NCBI GenBank assembly: GCA_021785235.1
Contig: JAJYGB010000113.1
Location: 1-13,310 of the forward strand
Length of the DNA stretch: 13,310 nucleotides
Direction of reading: 5' to 3'
Origin: Bacteroidota bacterium
Lineage (GTDB): Bacteria; Bacteroidota; Kryptoniia; Kryptoniales; JAKASW01
In this document: piece by piece, positions 1-7,234 of the stretch
Numbering within the stretch: the stretch's first letter is position 1
Layout of the letters: each line of letters begins with the position of its first letter
Made by a program: the position numbers and the translations under genes
Notes under the pieces: generated by a model
Seen by the model: the letters and a program-made list of their open reading frames with translations, nothing else
Told to the model about the DNA's origin: nothing
Databases searched by the model: none

Positions 1-169
1 GAAGCGCGGGAATAAATGCAAGGTGAACCGCCCCGACTTACTCGATCCGGAAGAATATTCCGTGCATGCTAATCCTTTGCTTTTTGAACAGTTTACGCAT
101 AAAATACGCAGACGCCGGTCCCGGCTTCAAACGCGGCCTGGCACAGGTCAATCACAAAACCATGGACTG
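1..169. other. Left-edge upstream region, no supported gene
   Basis: A reading frame in phase with the downstream SDR gene is open from the left edge. It could be started at a GTG at position 23, adding 49 residues. Those residues are polar and arginine-rich and precede the first beta strand of the Rossmann fold without resembling any domain I know. A promoter-like element also sits inside the stretch. I therefore read it as non-coding. Frame 1 closes with TAA at 13-15, which may be the end of a gene outside the window, but four codons are too few to support that. Confidence 0.5.
77..105 (+). promoter_or_regulatory. Candidate sigma70-like promoter for the SDR gene
   Basis: TTGCTT at 77-82 and TAAAAT at 100-105 are separated by exactly 17 nt. 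The -10 matches 5 of 6 consensus positions and the -35 matches 3 of 6. Initiation would fall near 112, giving a leader of about 58 nt before the ATG at 170. This supports the shorter start for the SDR gene. The call rests on sequence alone. Confidence 0.45.
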
Positions 170-964
170 ATGAAAGAATACGCCATAATAACGGGAGCGT
201 CGGCAGGATTAGGTTTGGAGTTCGCCCGGGAGTTTGCGAGACGAGGCACCAATTCCGTGATCGTCGCCCGCTCCGAAGATAAGCTCAGAGGAATCGCGGC
301 CGAACTCAAATCCGGATTCGGCGTGGACTCCATCCCTCTCTCGTTGGACATCGCCGACCCATTGGACAGGAACAGACTGGTCGAATACTGTACGAACAAT
401 AATCTGAACGTCGCATATCTCGTGAATTCTGCGGGATATGGGTCTAACGGTGACTTCAACGAACTGGATGTGGCTAACGAGATGAGGATGACCGAGTTGA
501 ACTGTGTTGCCGTTCAGGAATTAAGTCACCGCTTCATCGGGATGTTCCTGCGAAGGAGAAGCGGAACCATAGTCAACATCGCGAGCACCGCTTCATTCCA
601 GCCCGTCCCCTACATGGCAACATACTCCGCGACGAAAGCATTCGTCCTGAACTTTAGCATGGCGCTCGGAGGAGAGCTGTCCGGTTCTGGAGTTAAAGTC
701 ATCGCGCTATGCCCTGGACCGGTGGACACATCCTTCTTCAGGAACGCGGGCATGAAGAAACCTAAGTCACTCCTTAAGGTGCATCCGCCGCAATTCGTCG
801 TCCGCAAGGCATTCAAGGCGATAGACGGAGGGAAGTCATTCGTTGTTACGGGCACGCTCAACAAGACCCTCTACTATCTGGGCAGCGTAATGCCGCTTTC
901 TTTTCGAACCTGGGTGGCGGGTAAGATGTTCCGTCCGGGAAGGAAGCGCAAGAAGTCATCGTGA
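170..964 (+). CDS. SDR-family oxidoreductase (short-chain dehydrogenase)
   Basis: This is a predicted cytosolic NAD(P)-dependent oxidoreductase of 264 residues with the classical SDR layout. The nucleotide-binding glycine motif TGASAGLG is at residues 8-15. An NAG-type motif (NSAG, 86-89) is followed by catalytic Ser139, Tyr152 and Lys156 in YSATK. PGPVDTSF lies after the active site. The order and spacing match classical SDRs of about 250 residues, closest in style to the DltE/YohI-like group. The substrate cannot be told. The C-terminus is strongly basic (GRKRKKSS), which is unusual and might aid membrane or nucleic-acid association. The ATG at 170 was chosen because it sits directly before the first beta strand. 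The in-frame GTG at 23 would add 49 unrelated residues that overlap a promoter-like element. No strong ribosome binding site precedes the ATG. The aat gene follows after 31 nt and may be co-transcribed. Confidence 0.88.
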   Translation: MKEYAIITGASAGLGLEFAREFARRGTNSVIVARSEDKLRGIAAELKSGFGVDSIPLSLDIADPLDRNRLVEYCTNNNLNVAYLVNSAGYGSNGDFNELDVANEMRMTELNCVAVQELSHRFIGMFLRRRSGTIVNIASTASFQPVPYMATYSATKAFVLNFSMALGGELSGSGVKVIALCPGPVDTSFFRNAGMKKPKSLLKVHPPQFVVRKAFKAIDGGKSFVVTGTLNKTLYYLGSVMPLSFRTWVAGKMFRPGRKRKKSS

Positions 965-995
965 AACGCGATACATCGGAGAACAAACCGAGCAG

Positions 996-1565
996 ATGAT
1001 TCCACCGAATATTCTTCTCGGCGCATACACCATCGGATACTTCCCCATGGCGGACAAGGACAATATCATCTCATGGTACTCTCCCGACCCGAGGACGATA
1101 ATTCCTCTCGACCAACTCAACATTCCCCGTTCCACCAGGCAGCTTATAAGAAAGGATGTATTCCGGATTGAAATCGACACTGGTTTCGAAAAGGTGATGC
1201 GAGGCTGCTCCGGAAGGGACGAAACGTGGATCAACGAGGAGATAATCGAGAGTTATCTTGAGCTGCACAGGCTGGGTTACGCCCACAGTGTCGAGAGTTT
1301 CGACTCCGAAGGACTCGCGGGCGGACTCTACGGCGTCACCCTCGGCTCCGCTTTCTTCGGCGAGTCGATGTTCAGCGTAAGAACAGGAGCGTCAAAAGTA
1401 GCACTGGCGTTCTTGATTGAACACCTCAAGGCAAAGGAATTTACGCTACTGGACACGCAGTATATCACACCGCACCTGCAGATGTTCGGCGCGGAGGAAA
1501 TCCCCCGGAAAAAGTATTTGGAACTCCTCAGAGATGCGCTCGATACGGCGGCTAAGTTTATCTAA
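996..1565 (+). CDS. aat: Leucyl/phenylalanyl-tRNA-protein transferase
   Basis: The enzyme transfers Leu or Phe from aminoacyl-tRNA to proteins with N-terminal Arg or Lys, marking them for ClpS/ClpAP-type degradation in the cytosol. The 189 residues carry the family signature throughout. GYFPM is near residue 14, followed by WYSPDPR, TWI, the block YAHSVE, GGLYGV and FFGESMF, then ASK, the DTQ..TPHL stretch and a final R..YL.LL. E. coli Aat is longer (about 234 residues). This is the short form that starts almost directly at the catalytic domain. The ATG at 996 has only a weak purine stretch upstream (GAGCAG). The gene lies 31 nt after the SDR gene and converges on pyrC with only 17 nt between the two stop codons and no visible terminator. 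A strong AAGGAGG overlaps its TAA stop (see findings). Confidence 0.95.
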   Translation: MIPPNILLGAYTIGYFPMADKDNIISWYSPDPRTIIPLDQLNIPRSTRQLIRKDVFRIEIDTGFEKVMRGCSGRDETWINEEIIESYLELHRLGYAHSVESFDSEGLAGGLYGVTLGSAFFGESMFSVRTGASKVALAFLIEHLKAKEFTLLDTQYITPHLQMFGAEEIPRKKYLELLRDALDTAAKFI

Positions 1566-1582
1566 GGAGGATCATACAATAG

Positions 1583-2869
1583 TTACTTCAGCCTGTCTGA
1601 GAAGAAAAACTTCTCTCCGTTCACAATACCAACAGCACTCCCCCTGAACTTCAAACCCTTGAATCCTGTGTTTCTGCTCTTCGACTTGAACTTCTCCGGT
1701 TCAACCACCCACTCATACTCCGGATCAATAATAGTTATTTCAGCTTTCGCTCCAAGATTGAATTCCGGGACCGGAATACCTAGGAGCTTCCTGGGGTTGA
1801 TTGAGAGCAGGGTTACGATGGCGTGAATATCCAATACATTTTCGTGAAAGAGCTTTGTCATCACTGCGCCGACTGTGGTTTCCAGTCCTATCATGCCGAA
1901 GGGCGCGGCGTCGAACTCCACCTCTTTTTCGTGAATCGCGTGCGGGGCATGATCGCTCGCTATAGCATCGATGACACCCGACCTCAGCGCCTCGATCAGT
2001 GCTCTGTTATCGCCCTTAGTGCGCAGCGGAGGGTTTACCTTGTAATCCGAATCATAAGTTCCAAGCATGCTGTCGTCCAGGAAGAGGTGATGTGGAGTCA
2101 CGTCGCAGCTGATGGGAAGGCCGCGCTTCTTGGCCGACGCTATCATCTCAACCGACTGTGCAGTAGACATGTGAGTCGCGTGGTATCTGCCGCCGAAGGC
2201 TTCGAGCATTCTGATGTCACGGTCGACTATCAATTCTTCGGCAAGCCGGTGCTGAGTTTTCAGGCCGTATTTTATCGTGTCCGGACTCTCGTTTACCGTC
2301 CCAGATTTCGTCAAGGCGCGGTCTTCGCAGTGCTGAATGATCGGCTTATTAAGCATCGAAGAGTATTCTAGCGCCAGCCTCATCACATGCGAGTCGTAAA
2401 CGGCGGAGCCGTCGTCGCTGAATGCTACCGCGCCGGCTTCAGAGAGGTCTTTCATCTCGGATAAGCGTTCGCCCTTCCTTCCCTCGGTGATCGCGGCAAT
2501 CTGGTAAACGTTCACAAGCCCCGACTGCTTTGCGCGGTCGAGAACGTACTTTACCACGTCAGCGGAATCCACAACCGGATCGGTGTTCGGCATCGCGGCA
2601 ATCCCGGTAAAACCGCCATTGGCGGCGGCCGCGATCCCTGAAGCGATATCCTCTTTGTACTCCTGCCCCGGCTCTCGTAGATGTGTATGCATGTCGAACA
2701 GCCCGGGGACGACAAGTTTACCTCGAAGGTTGACTTCATAGTTGACCGGATTTCCGCCGAGCGACGAACCTATTTCCTGCATTGCCCCGTCGACTATAAG
2801 GATATCGAAAAGGCCGTCGTATTTTCCCGCCGGATCTACCACCCTGGCGTTTCTGAGAAATATCTTCAT
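1583..2869 (-). CDS. pyrC: Dihydroorotase, class I
   Basis: This enzyme cyclises N-carbamoyl-L-aspartate to L-dihydroorotate, step 3 of UMP synthesis. The 428 residues match the zinc-dependent class I type. His61 and His63 lie in the motif [10 protein letters not shown]. Further ligands or active-site residues are Asp153 (SDDG), His180 (IIQHCED), His233 (ATHMS) and Asp306 (SDHAPH). All metal ligands known for the family are present, so this is a catalytic dihydroorotase and not one of the inactive partners found beside some aspartate transcarbamoylases. Its ATG overlaps the TGA of pyrB by 4 nt (ATGA, 2866-2869), so translation is probably coupled. It is the last visible gene of the pyrR-pyrB-pyrC operon and converges on aat. 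Class I dihydroorotases are sometimes named PyrX or AllB-like, but the operon context fixes pyrimidine synthesis. Confidence 0.96.
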   Translation of the reverse strand: MKIFLRNARVVDPAGKYDGLFDILIVDGAMQEIGSSLGGNPVNYEVNLRGKLVVPGLFDMHTHLREPGQEYKEDIASGIAAAANGGFTGIAAMPNTDPVVDSADVVKYVLDRAKQSGLVNVYQIAAITEGRKGERLSEMKDLSEAGAVAFSDDGSAVYDSHVMRLALEYSSMLNKPIIQHCEDRALTKSGTVNESPDTIKYGLKTQHRLAEELIVDRDIRMLEAFGGRYHATHMSTAQSVEMIASAKKRGLPISCDVTPHHLFLDDSMLGTYDSDYKVNPPLRTKGDNRALIEALRSGVIDAIASDHAPHAIHEKEVEFDAAPFGMIGLETTVGAVMTKLFHENVLDIHAIVTLLSINPRKLLGIPVPEFNLGAKAEITIIDPEYEWVVEPEKFKSKSRNTGFKGLKFRGSAVGIVNGEKFFFSDRLK

Positions 2870-3789
2870 GAGGGTTTAGCTCCTGTTAAGTATAAAACTG
2901 CCATTCTGATTGCCACGCCGTTGGTCACCTGGTCGAGAATGACTGAGGTTTCCCCATCGGCGACATCAGCATCGAGCTCGACCCCGCGATTTATCGGCCC
3001 GGGGTGCATGATGACTATCGATTTCTTCGACTTCTCCAGCCGGTTGCGATTCACACCCCAGTAAAGACGGTACTCTCTGATGGTCGGAAAATCACCCCCG
3101 GCCTCCCTCTCGAGCTGGATCCTGAGCACGTTAAGCACGTCGGCCCACTGTATGGCTTCGTCAATGTCGAGAAAGACCCGTACTCCAAACTGTTCGAGGT
3201 AGTCGGGGATAAGCGTTTTTGGTCCGCACACCGCGACGTTCGCTCCCATTTTGGTCAGGCCGAAGATATTCGAACGGGCAACCCTGCTATGGACTATGTC
3301 ACCGACGATACAAACGTTAAGCCCTTTCAACTCTCCCAGCTTCTCGCGTATCGTGAACATGTCCAGGAGTGCCTGCGTGGGATGCTCGTTAATGCCGTCG
3401 CCCGCATTTATGACGGGAGATTTCAGAAGCCGCGAAAGAAAGTGAGCTGCGCCGGTCGACGAATGCCTGACCACGACAATGTCGGTCTTCATAGCCTCGA
3501 TGTTCCGGGCCGTATCCTTAAGGGTCTCTCCCTTCGAGACGCTGCTTCCGCTCGCAGCAAAGTTCACTACATCGGCGCTTAATCGCCTCTCCGCCAGCTC
3601 AAACGAAATACGAGTGCGGGTTGAACTTTCAAAGAAGAGGTTAACCACCGTTGTGCCCTGTAGCGTGGGGACTTTCTTGATTGGCCGCTCAAGCACCTCC
3701 CTGAAGCTGCGGGCTGTGTCGAGTATCTCGGCTATGCCCTCGGGCTCCATCTCCCGGAGACCGAGCAAATTTCTAATGCCTTGGGTCAT
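2866..3789 (-). CDS. pyrB: Aspartate carbamoyltransferase catalytic subunit
   Basis: This enzyme joins carbamoyl phosphate and L-aspartate to give N-carbamoyl-L-aspartate, the committed step of pyrimidine synthesis. The protein is 307 residues from the chosen start, normal for a catalytic chain. The carbamoyl-phosphate loop FFESSTRTR is at residues 52-60. The mobile 80s loop SSVSKGE follows, with Lys86, and HPTQ is at 136-139. An aspartate-domain HPGPINRG motif lies near the C-terminus. I chose the ATG at 3789 over an in-frame upstream start at 3828. The extra 13 residues are arginine-rich and not family-like, and AAAGGA stands about 11 nt before the 3789 ATG. No pyrI regulatory chain is nearby. 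The gap after pyrR is 45 nt and the stop overlaps the pyrC start. Expression is probably set by the leader upstream of pyrR. Confidence 0.96.
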   Translation of the reverse strand: MTQGIRNLLGLREMEPEGIAEILDTARSFREVLERPIKKVPTLQGTTVVNLFFESSTRTRISFELAERRLSADVVNFAASGSSVSKGETLKDTARNIEAMKTDIVVVRHSSTGAAHFLSRLLKSPVINAGDGINEHPTQALLDMFTIREKLGELKGLNVCIVGDIVHSRVARSNIFGLTKMGANVAVCGPKTLIPDYLEQFGVRVFLDIDEAIQWADVLNVLRIQLEREAGGDFPTIREYRLYWGVNRNRLEKSKKSIVIMHPGPINRGVELDADVADGETSVILDQVTNGVAIRMAVLYLTGAKPS

Positions 3790-3834
3790 CAGTCTACAAT
3801 CCTTTCTCCGAGCCCGATGGCAGACCACAAGTGA

Positions 3835-4386
3835 CTATCGCGGACTGTCATCTTCCTCCACCAGTAATATTTCGTCGGTTCCATCGACTTCCGCCAGATG
3901 GACCACGACGGATTCCTTGATTGCGGTCGGCAGATTCTTGCCCACGTAGTCGGCGCTTATGGGAAGTTCCCTGTGGCCGCGGTCCACAAGAACAGCCAGC
4001 TGAATCGTGTTCGGCCTGCCAATATCTATCAACGCATCCATCGCGGAGCGAATCGTCCTCCCGGTGAAAAGGACATCGTCGACAAGGACAACGTTCCTGT
4101 CGGTGATGTCGAACGGGACTTCGGTCCGCTTCAACTCGGGAAGTAGATCGGAATGCCTGACATCATCCCGATAGAGCGTGATATCGAGTGTGCCCAGTGG
4201 CACGCTGATTTTTTCAATTTCCGAAATCTTGTCGGCTATTCTCTTGGCGAGAAAGTCCCCCCGCGTCCTTATGCCAATTACGCATAAATTCGCGGCGCCC
4301 TTGTTGTGCTCGAGTATCTCATGGGAAAGGCGTGTGATCGACCGGGCCAGCTGCAGAGCGTCGGCAATCTTTGACTTGACTCTCAT
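3835..4386 (-). CDS. pyrR: PyrR: pyr operon RNA-binding regulator / uracil phosphoribosyltransferase
   Basis: PyrR binds pyr mRNA in response to UMP/UTP and lowers expression of the pyrimidine genes. Many members also convert uracil and PRPP to UMP. The 183 residues follow the Bacillus protein closely, as far as I can align it from memory. Thr18, Arg19 and His22, positions tied to RNA binding there, are present, as are IRTRG (39-43), GTLDITLYRDD (65-75) and the PRPP loop VLVDDVLFTGRT (100-111). Bacillus R146, also implicated in RNA binding, appears to be Ser144 here. Start choice is firm: AGGAG is 5 nt before the ATG. It is the first gene of pyrR-pyrB-pyrC and is divergent from the nucleotidyltransferase gene. 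Its leader holds a PyrR-loop-like hairpin, which argues that this copy is a real RNA regulator and not only a phosphoribosyltransferase. Confidence 0.95.
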   Translation of the reverse strand: MRVKSKIADALQLARSITRLSHEILEHNKGAANLCVIGIRTRGDFLAKRIADKISEIEKISVPLGTLDITLYRDDVRHSDLLPELKRTEVPFDITDRNVVLVDDVLFTGRTIRSAMDALIDIGRPNTIQLAVLVDRGHRELPISADYVGKNLPTAIKESVVVHLAEVDGTDEILLVEEDDSPR

Positions 4387-4391
4387 GTTTA

Positions 4392-4397
4392 CTCCTG
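4392..4397 (-). promoter_or_regulatory. Ribosome binding site of pyrR
   Basis: On the minus strand CAGGAG lies 5 nt before the pyrR ATG. It can be hidden in two ways. Flanking ACUC and GAGU (within 4391-4403) can form a small 4-bp hairpin around it. An upstream CCUG at 4425-4428 is complementary to its CAGG. Either would let the leader control translation initiation, but neither pairing is strong. Confidence 0.75.
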
Positions 4398-4416
4398 ATG
4401 AGTTCTTGAAAGAGCC

Positions 4417-4472
4417 AAAAAATCCAGGTGTGAGGTTATACCATTCGGCAGGTCCTTATCCACCTCACAGGA
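4417..4472 (-). terminator. U-tailed hairpin in the pyrR leader (candidate attenuator)
   Basis: Read on the minus strand, UGUGAGGU (4469-4462) is perfectly complementary to ACCUCACA (4436-4429), with a 25-nt loop. An outer UCC (4472-4470, minus GGA on plus) can pair with GGA (4425-4423, minus strand) past a CCU bulge. Six U residues follow directly at 4422-4417. This looks like an intrinsic terminator placed about 30 nt before the pyrR start codon. The large loop makes it weaker than a standard terminator. Its 5' arm is the same segment used by the PyrR-loop-like hairpin, so the two structures cannot coexist. It may be a terminator, or an anti-sequestering hairpin acting on translation. Confidence 0.5.
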
Positions 4473-4486
4473 TGGAATTAAAGGCC
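4451..4486 (-). promoter_or_regulatory. Candidate PyrR-binding loop in the pyrR leader
   Basis: On the minus strand the core CAUCCUGUGAGGUG (4474-4461) fits the PyrR consensus ARUCCNGNGAGGYU at all but the two outermost positions. Those two are changed to a C-G pair in place of A-U, so pairing is kept. The fold is a 6-bp upper stem UCCAUC/GGUGGA with hexaloop CUGUGA (4470-4465). Below it is an asymmetric internal loop (UAAU against U), then a lower stem CCUU/AAGG extended by GG/CC past a bulged A. Upper stem, internal bulge and lower stem match the architecture known for Bacillus PyrR sites. Its position, directly upstream of a pyrR gene and on the right strand, strengthens the call. It overlaps the U-tailed hairpin's 5' arm. 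Confidence 0.75.
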
Positions 4487-4491
4487 GGAAA

Positions 4492-4520
4492 AATTTAACA
4501 ACTCCGGGGTACTAATCCAA
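4492..4520 (-). promoter_or_regulatory. Candidate promoter of pyrRBC
   Basis: On the minus strand TTGGAT (4520-4515) and TAAATT (4497-4492) are 17 nt apart, matching 3 and 4 of 6 consensus positions. Initiation would be near 4485, almost exactly where the PyrR-loop hairpin begins, giving a leader of about 100 nt. A second possibility lies further upstream: TTGATT (4626-4621) with TATAAA (4605-4600) at a short 15-nt spacing. It would overlap the divergent promoter on the plus strand and give a leader of about 200 nt. The sequence cannot decide between them. Confidence 0.38.
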
Positions 4521-4578
4521 ATCGCTTTGCAAGCCTCGGAGAGACCTTGACTTAGCTCATCGGCATCCCGCCGTTTCC

Positions 4579-4607
4579 TTGATTTTGCCTCACATTGGGT
4601 TTATATT
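4579..4607 (+). promoter_or_regulatory. Sigma70-like promoter of the nucleotidyltransferase gene
   Basis: TTGATT at 4579-4584 and TATATT at 4602-4607 are separated by 17 nt, the best promoter match in the window (4 of 6 and 5 of 6). Initiation near 4614 gives a leader of about 30 nt containing AAGGAG at 4625-4630. The -10 region can also be read as TAnnTTT, as in Bacteroidota promoters, but no TTTG lies at the matching upstream distance. Confidence 0.6.
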
Positions 4608-4644
4608 TCACCGAATTTTTAATCAAGGAGCGCTTGGCAAAGAC

Positions 4645-7185
4645 ATGTTGAAAGCCGTCATCATGGCCGGTGGGTTTGGAACGAGGCTTCGCCCGTTAAC
4701 GAGCAAGATCCCGAAGCCGATGGTTCCGATTATGAATAAACCCATGATCGAACATATCGTACGTCTCCTTGTGAAGCACGGCATAAAGGAAATTGTTGTC
4801 CTCGTATTTTACCATCCCAGTGTCATAAAGAATTTTCTCCAGGACGGAAGCCAGTTCGGCGCTTCGATAAAGTACGTCAAAGCCGATTCCGATTATGGAA
4901 CGGCAGGCAGCGTTCGAAACGCGTATGAGCTTCTGAAGGGATCGCGCGTACTTGTAATCAGCGGCGATGTGCTCACCGACTTTGATCTTAAGAAGGCGGT
5001 GGCATTTCACGAATCGAAAAAGTCAAAAGCGACGCTTGTTCTCACCCACGTTAACGACCCCCTTCAGTACGGCCTCGTCATCACGGAAGCCGACGGGAAG
5101 ATCGTCCGGTTTCTCGAGAAACCGACATGGGGCGAGGTGTTCAGCGACGCCGTCAACACCGGCATATATGTGATAGAACCCGAAGTGATCGAGATGATTC
5201 CTTACCGTGAGGAATACGATTTCAGCAAGGAGCTCTTCCCTCTGATGCTCAGAGAGAACATGGCTCTCTACGGCTATTCAGCCGAAGGTTACTGGCGCGA
5301 TGTCGGGAATTTGAACGAGTATATAGAGGCACAGCTTGACTGCCTCGACAGCAAGGTGACCGTGGCCATCGAAGGCAGGGAGACAATCCGGGACGGCGCG
5401 AAGGTCGTGGCGCCAATTGGGTTCACGATCCCTCCGACGTTAAAAGTAAAGGGAACGGTTGTAATCGGGGAAAATGTCACGCTCGGCGAAAATGTTGAGC
5501 TGGAGGAATCTATTATAGGCAACAACACATCTATAGATTCTGAATCCCACATCAGCAGGAGTATACTCTGGGACAACATCACGGTCGGTCGGTATTCAAT
5601 GCTTACCGGGGATGTTATCGGGAGCAATACGATCATCGGGGAGCGGGTCGAGATAGAAGAAAATGTTTTCATCAGCGACGACTGCATCATCGGAAAAAGG
5701 GCCCACATCAAACCCAACGTCAAACTATGGCCGAAGAAGGTCGTTGATACGGGCGCTACTCTCTCAAGAAGTCTCGTCTGGGAGGACAAATGGCTTTCCG
5801 CCATCTTCACGGACGCGAGAGTGACGGGGACTTCCAACATCGAGATGAACCCTGAGTTCGCCGCGAAGCTGGGAGCTGCGTTCGGTTCCCTCCTCGGCAC
5901 CGGCAAGTATGTCGTGTGCAGCAGAGACTCCGACACCGTCAGCAGGATGATCAACCGCTCGTTGATCGTCGGATTCATGTCGGCCGGCACAAACGTCTAC
6001 GACCTCAGGGGAGAACCGGTTCCTATTGTACGGCATGAATTAAGGAGCGGCCGGGCAGCCGGCGGGATACACGTTCGCAAGAGCCCGCTCGACCCCGATT
6101 TGACTGACATAATCTTTTTCGACTCCGACGGCAGAGACCTCTCTCAGGCCAAGGTAAGATCCGTCGAAAGGCTTTTCTTCGGTGAGGAGTTTGCCAGGGC
6201 GACGCACGACCAGGTCGGTGATATCTTTTTCCCCGAACGGACGATCGAGAGCTACCGGGAAGACTTTATCAAATCTCTCGACATCGATGTCGTAAGGGAA
6301 AGAAAGTTTAACACGGTAATAGACTACTCAAACGGTATAGCCTCGACTCTCTTTCCGACAATAGTCGGCGCGCTCAACACGAATGTCGTCGCCCTGAACG
6401 CCTACCTCGACCCGAAGAGGCTGACGCGTACACAGCGGCAGTTGCAGTCGGACCTCCAGCAGCTGAAAGATATTGTAAAATCCCTCAATTACGATTTCGG
6501 TTTCATGTTCGACGCCGGCGCCGAAAAAGTATTCGTCGTGAATAAGGACGGCGAGTTCATAGAGGAGGACCGCCTCCTCTCTCTGGTGACGAAGCTGTTT
6601 GCGGTTTCAAATCCCAGCGCAAAGCGAATTGCCGTCCCGTTCTCCGCATCAAGAGAAGTGGATTTAGTCGCCGCCGAACACGGCCTTGAGGTCGTGCGGA
6701 CGAAGGCGACCCACCAGGCGTTGATGAATGCCGCCTTCGAAGGCAAATACGATTTTGTAGGAGGAACCAAGGGCGGTTTCATATTTCCAAATTTCCTTTT
6801 CGCCAGCGACGCGATGTTCTCAGTCGCCAAGATTCTTGAGATGACCGCAAAAACGGGGTTGACTTTTGCGGAGCTCGACAGGGCTGTACCGAGGTTCAGG
6901 ATGGTCAAGAAGAACGTGGACTGCCCGTGGAGCGAAAAAGGAGCCATCATGCGGAGGCTCATCGACCTGACAAAGGACGAGAACCGCGAAACCGTCGACG
7001 GCATCAAGGTCCATTATGATGACGGCACATGGGTCCATCTCCTCCCCGACAAGGAGCGAGCCATATTCCACATCAACGCAGAATCCGCCAGCGAGACGCA
7101 GGCTAGTTCGGTCGTCGACAAGTTCGAGTTCAAAATAAATTCATGGCTTTCAGAATGGGCTCAGGGTAGCAGACCGGGAACGTAA
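4645..7185 (+). CDS. Sugar-1-phosphate nucleotidyltransferase fused to a phosphomannomutase-like domain
   Basis: This 846-residue protein has three parts. Residues 1 to about 235 are a nucleotidyltransferase. GGFGTRLRP (9-17), PKPM (23-26) and the metal/nucleotide GD (107-108) make it a likely mannose-1-phosphate guanylyltransferase or glucose-1-phosphate uridylyltransferase, making an activated sugar for cell-surface glycans. About 250-375 are hexapeptide repeats (VVIGENVTLGENVEL and further turns), a left-handed beta helix. The remainder has the length and order of a four-domain alpha-D-phosphohexomutase, but its catalytic motifs are gone. GGIHVRKSP (473-481) stands where the TASHNP phosphoserine loop belongs. 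DAGAEK (623-628) replaces DxDxDR, and GGTKGGF (706-712) replaces the GExSGH sugar loop. The mutase half is probably regulatory or structural. I chose the ATG at 4645 because the nucleotidyltransferase begins there. AAGGAG is a rather distant 14 nt upstream, and an in-frame start at 4579 would overlap the promoter. Substrate is inferred from family only. Confidence 0.9.
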   Translation: MLKAVIMAGGFGTRLRPLTSKIPKPMVPIMNKPMIEHIVRLLVKHGIKEIVVLVFYHPSVIKNFLQDGSQFGASIKYVKADSDYGTAGSVRNAYELLKGSRVLVISGDVLTDFDLKKAVAFHESKKSKATLVLTHVNDPLQYGLVITEADGKIVRFLEKPTWGEVFSDAVNTGIYVIEPEVIEMIPYREEYDFSKELFPLMLRENMALYGYSAEGYWRDVGNLNEYIEAQLDCLDSKVTVAIEGRETIRDGAKVVAPIGFTIPPTLKVKGTVVIGENVTLGENVELEESIIGNNTSIDSESHISRSILWDNITVGRYSMLTGDVIGSNTIIGERVEIEENVFISDDCIIGKRAHIKPNVKLWPKKVVDTGATLSRSLVWEDKWLSAIFTDARVTGTSNIEMNPEFAAKLGAAFGSLLGTGKYVVCSRDSDTVSRMINRSLIVGFMSAGTNVYDLRGEPVPIVRHELRSGRAAGGIHVRKSPLDPDLTDIIFFDSDGRDLSQAKVRSVERLFFGEEFARATHDQVGDIFFPERTIESYREDFIKSLDIDVVRERKFNTVIDYSNGIASTLFPTIVGALNTNVVALNAYLDPKRLTRTQRQLQSDLQQLKDIVKSLNYDFGFMFDAGAEKVFVVNKDGEFIEEDRLLSLVTKLFAVSNPSAKRIAVPFSASREVDLVAAEHGLEVVRTKATHQALMNAAFEGKYDFVGGTKGGFIFPNFLFASDAMFSVAKILEMTAKTGLTFAELDRAVPRFRMVKKNVDCPWSEKGAIMRRLIDLTKDENRETVDGIKVHYDDGTWVHLLPDKERAIFHINAESASETQASSVVDKFEFKINSWLSEWAQGSRPGT

Positions 7186-7203
7186 TGGTGCATGACAGTC
7201 ACC

Positions 7204-7229
7204 CGGCGGCCTCCTGCGAAGCGCCGCTG
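7204..7229 (+). terminator. GC-rich hairpin after the nucleotidyltransferase gene
   Basis: CGGCGGC (7204-7210) can pair with GCCGCTG (7223-7229) over 7 bp, including one G-U pair, with a 12-nt loop. It begins 18 nt after the stop codon. Only a broken T-rich stretch follows (ATATTTGACTTTT), so it is at best a weak intrinsic terminator. It could instead protect the 3' end. Confidence 0.35.
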
Positions 7230-7234
7230 CATAT

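Noticed and set aside
23..169. N-terminal extension of the SDR protein from a GTG at 23
   Set aside because: The 49 residues do not resemble SDR sequence, and a promoter-like element (77-105) lies inside. The ATG at 170 directly precedes the Rossmann strand.
3004..3582. 192-codon plus-strand frame inside pyrB
   Set aside because: It is antisense to conserved pyrB motifs with no family resemblance. The same holds for the plus-strand frame 1823-2371 inside pyrC.
4531..4548. Bulged hairpin AAGGUC..GGCUU on the minus strand as the PyrR site
   Set aside because: The stem resembles a PyrR loop, but the loop is UCUCCGA and lacks CNGNGA. The 4451-4486 hairpin is a far better match. It may also lie upstream of the transcription start.
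5289..5990. 233-codon open frame on the minus strand inside the nucleotidyltransferase gene
   Set aside because: It is antisense to a clear hexapeptide-repeat region, its predicted protein is Ser/Thr/Pro-rich low-complexity, and it has no recognisable motif. It is a shadow frame.
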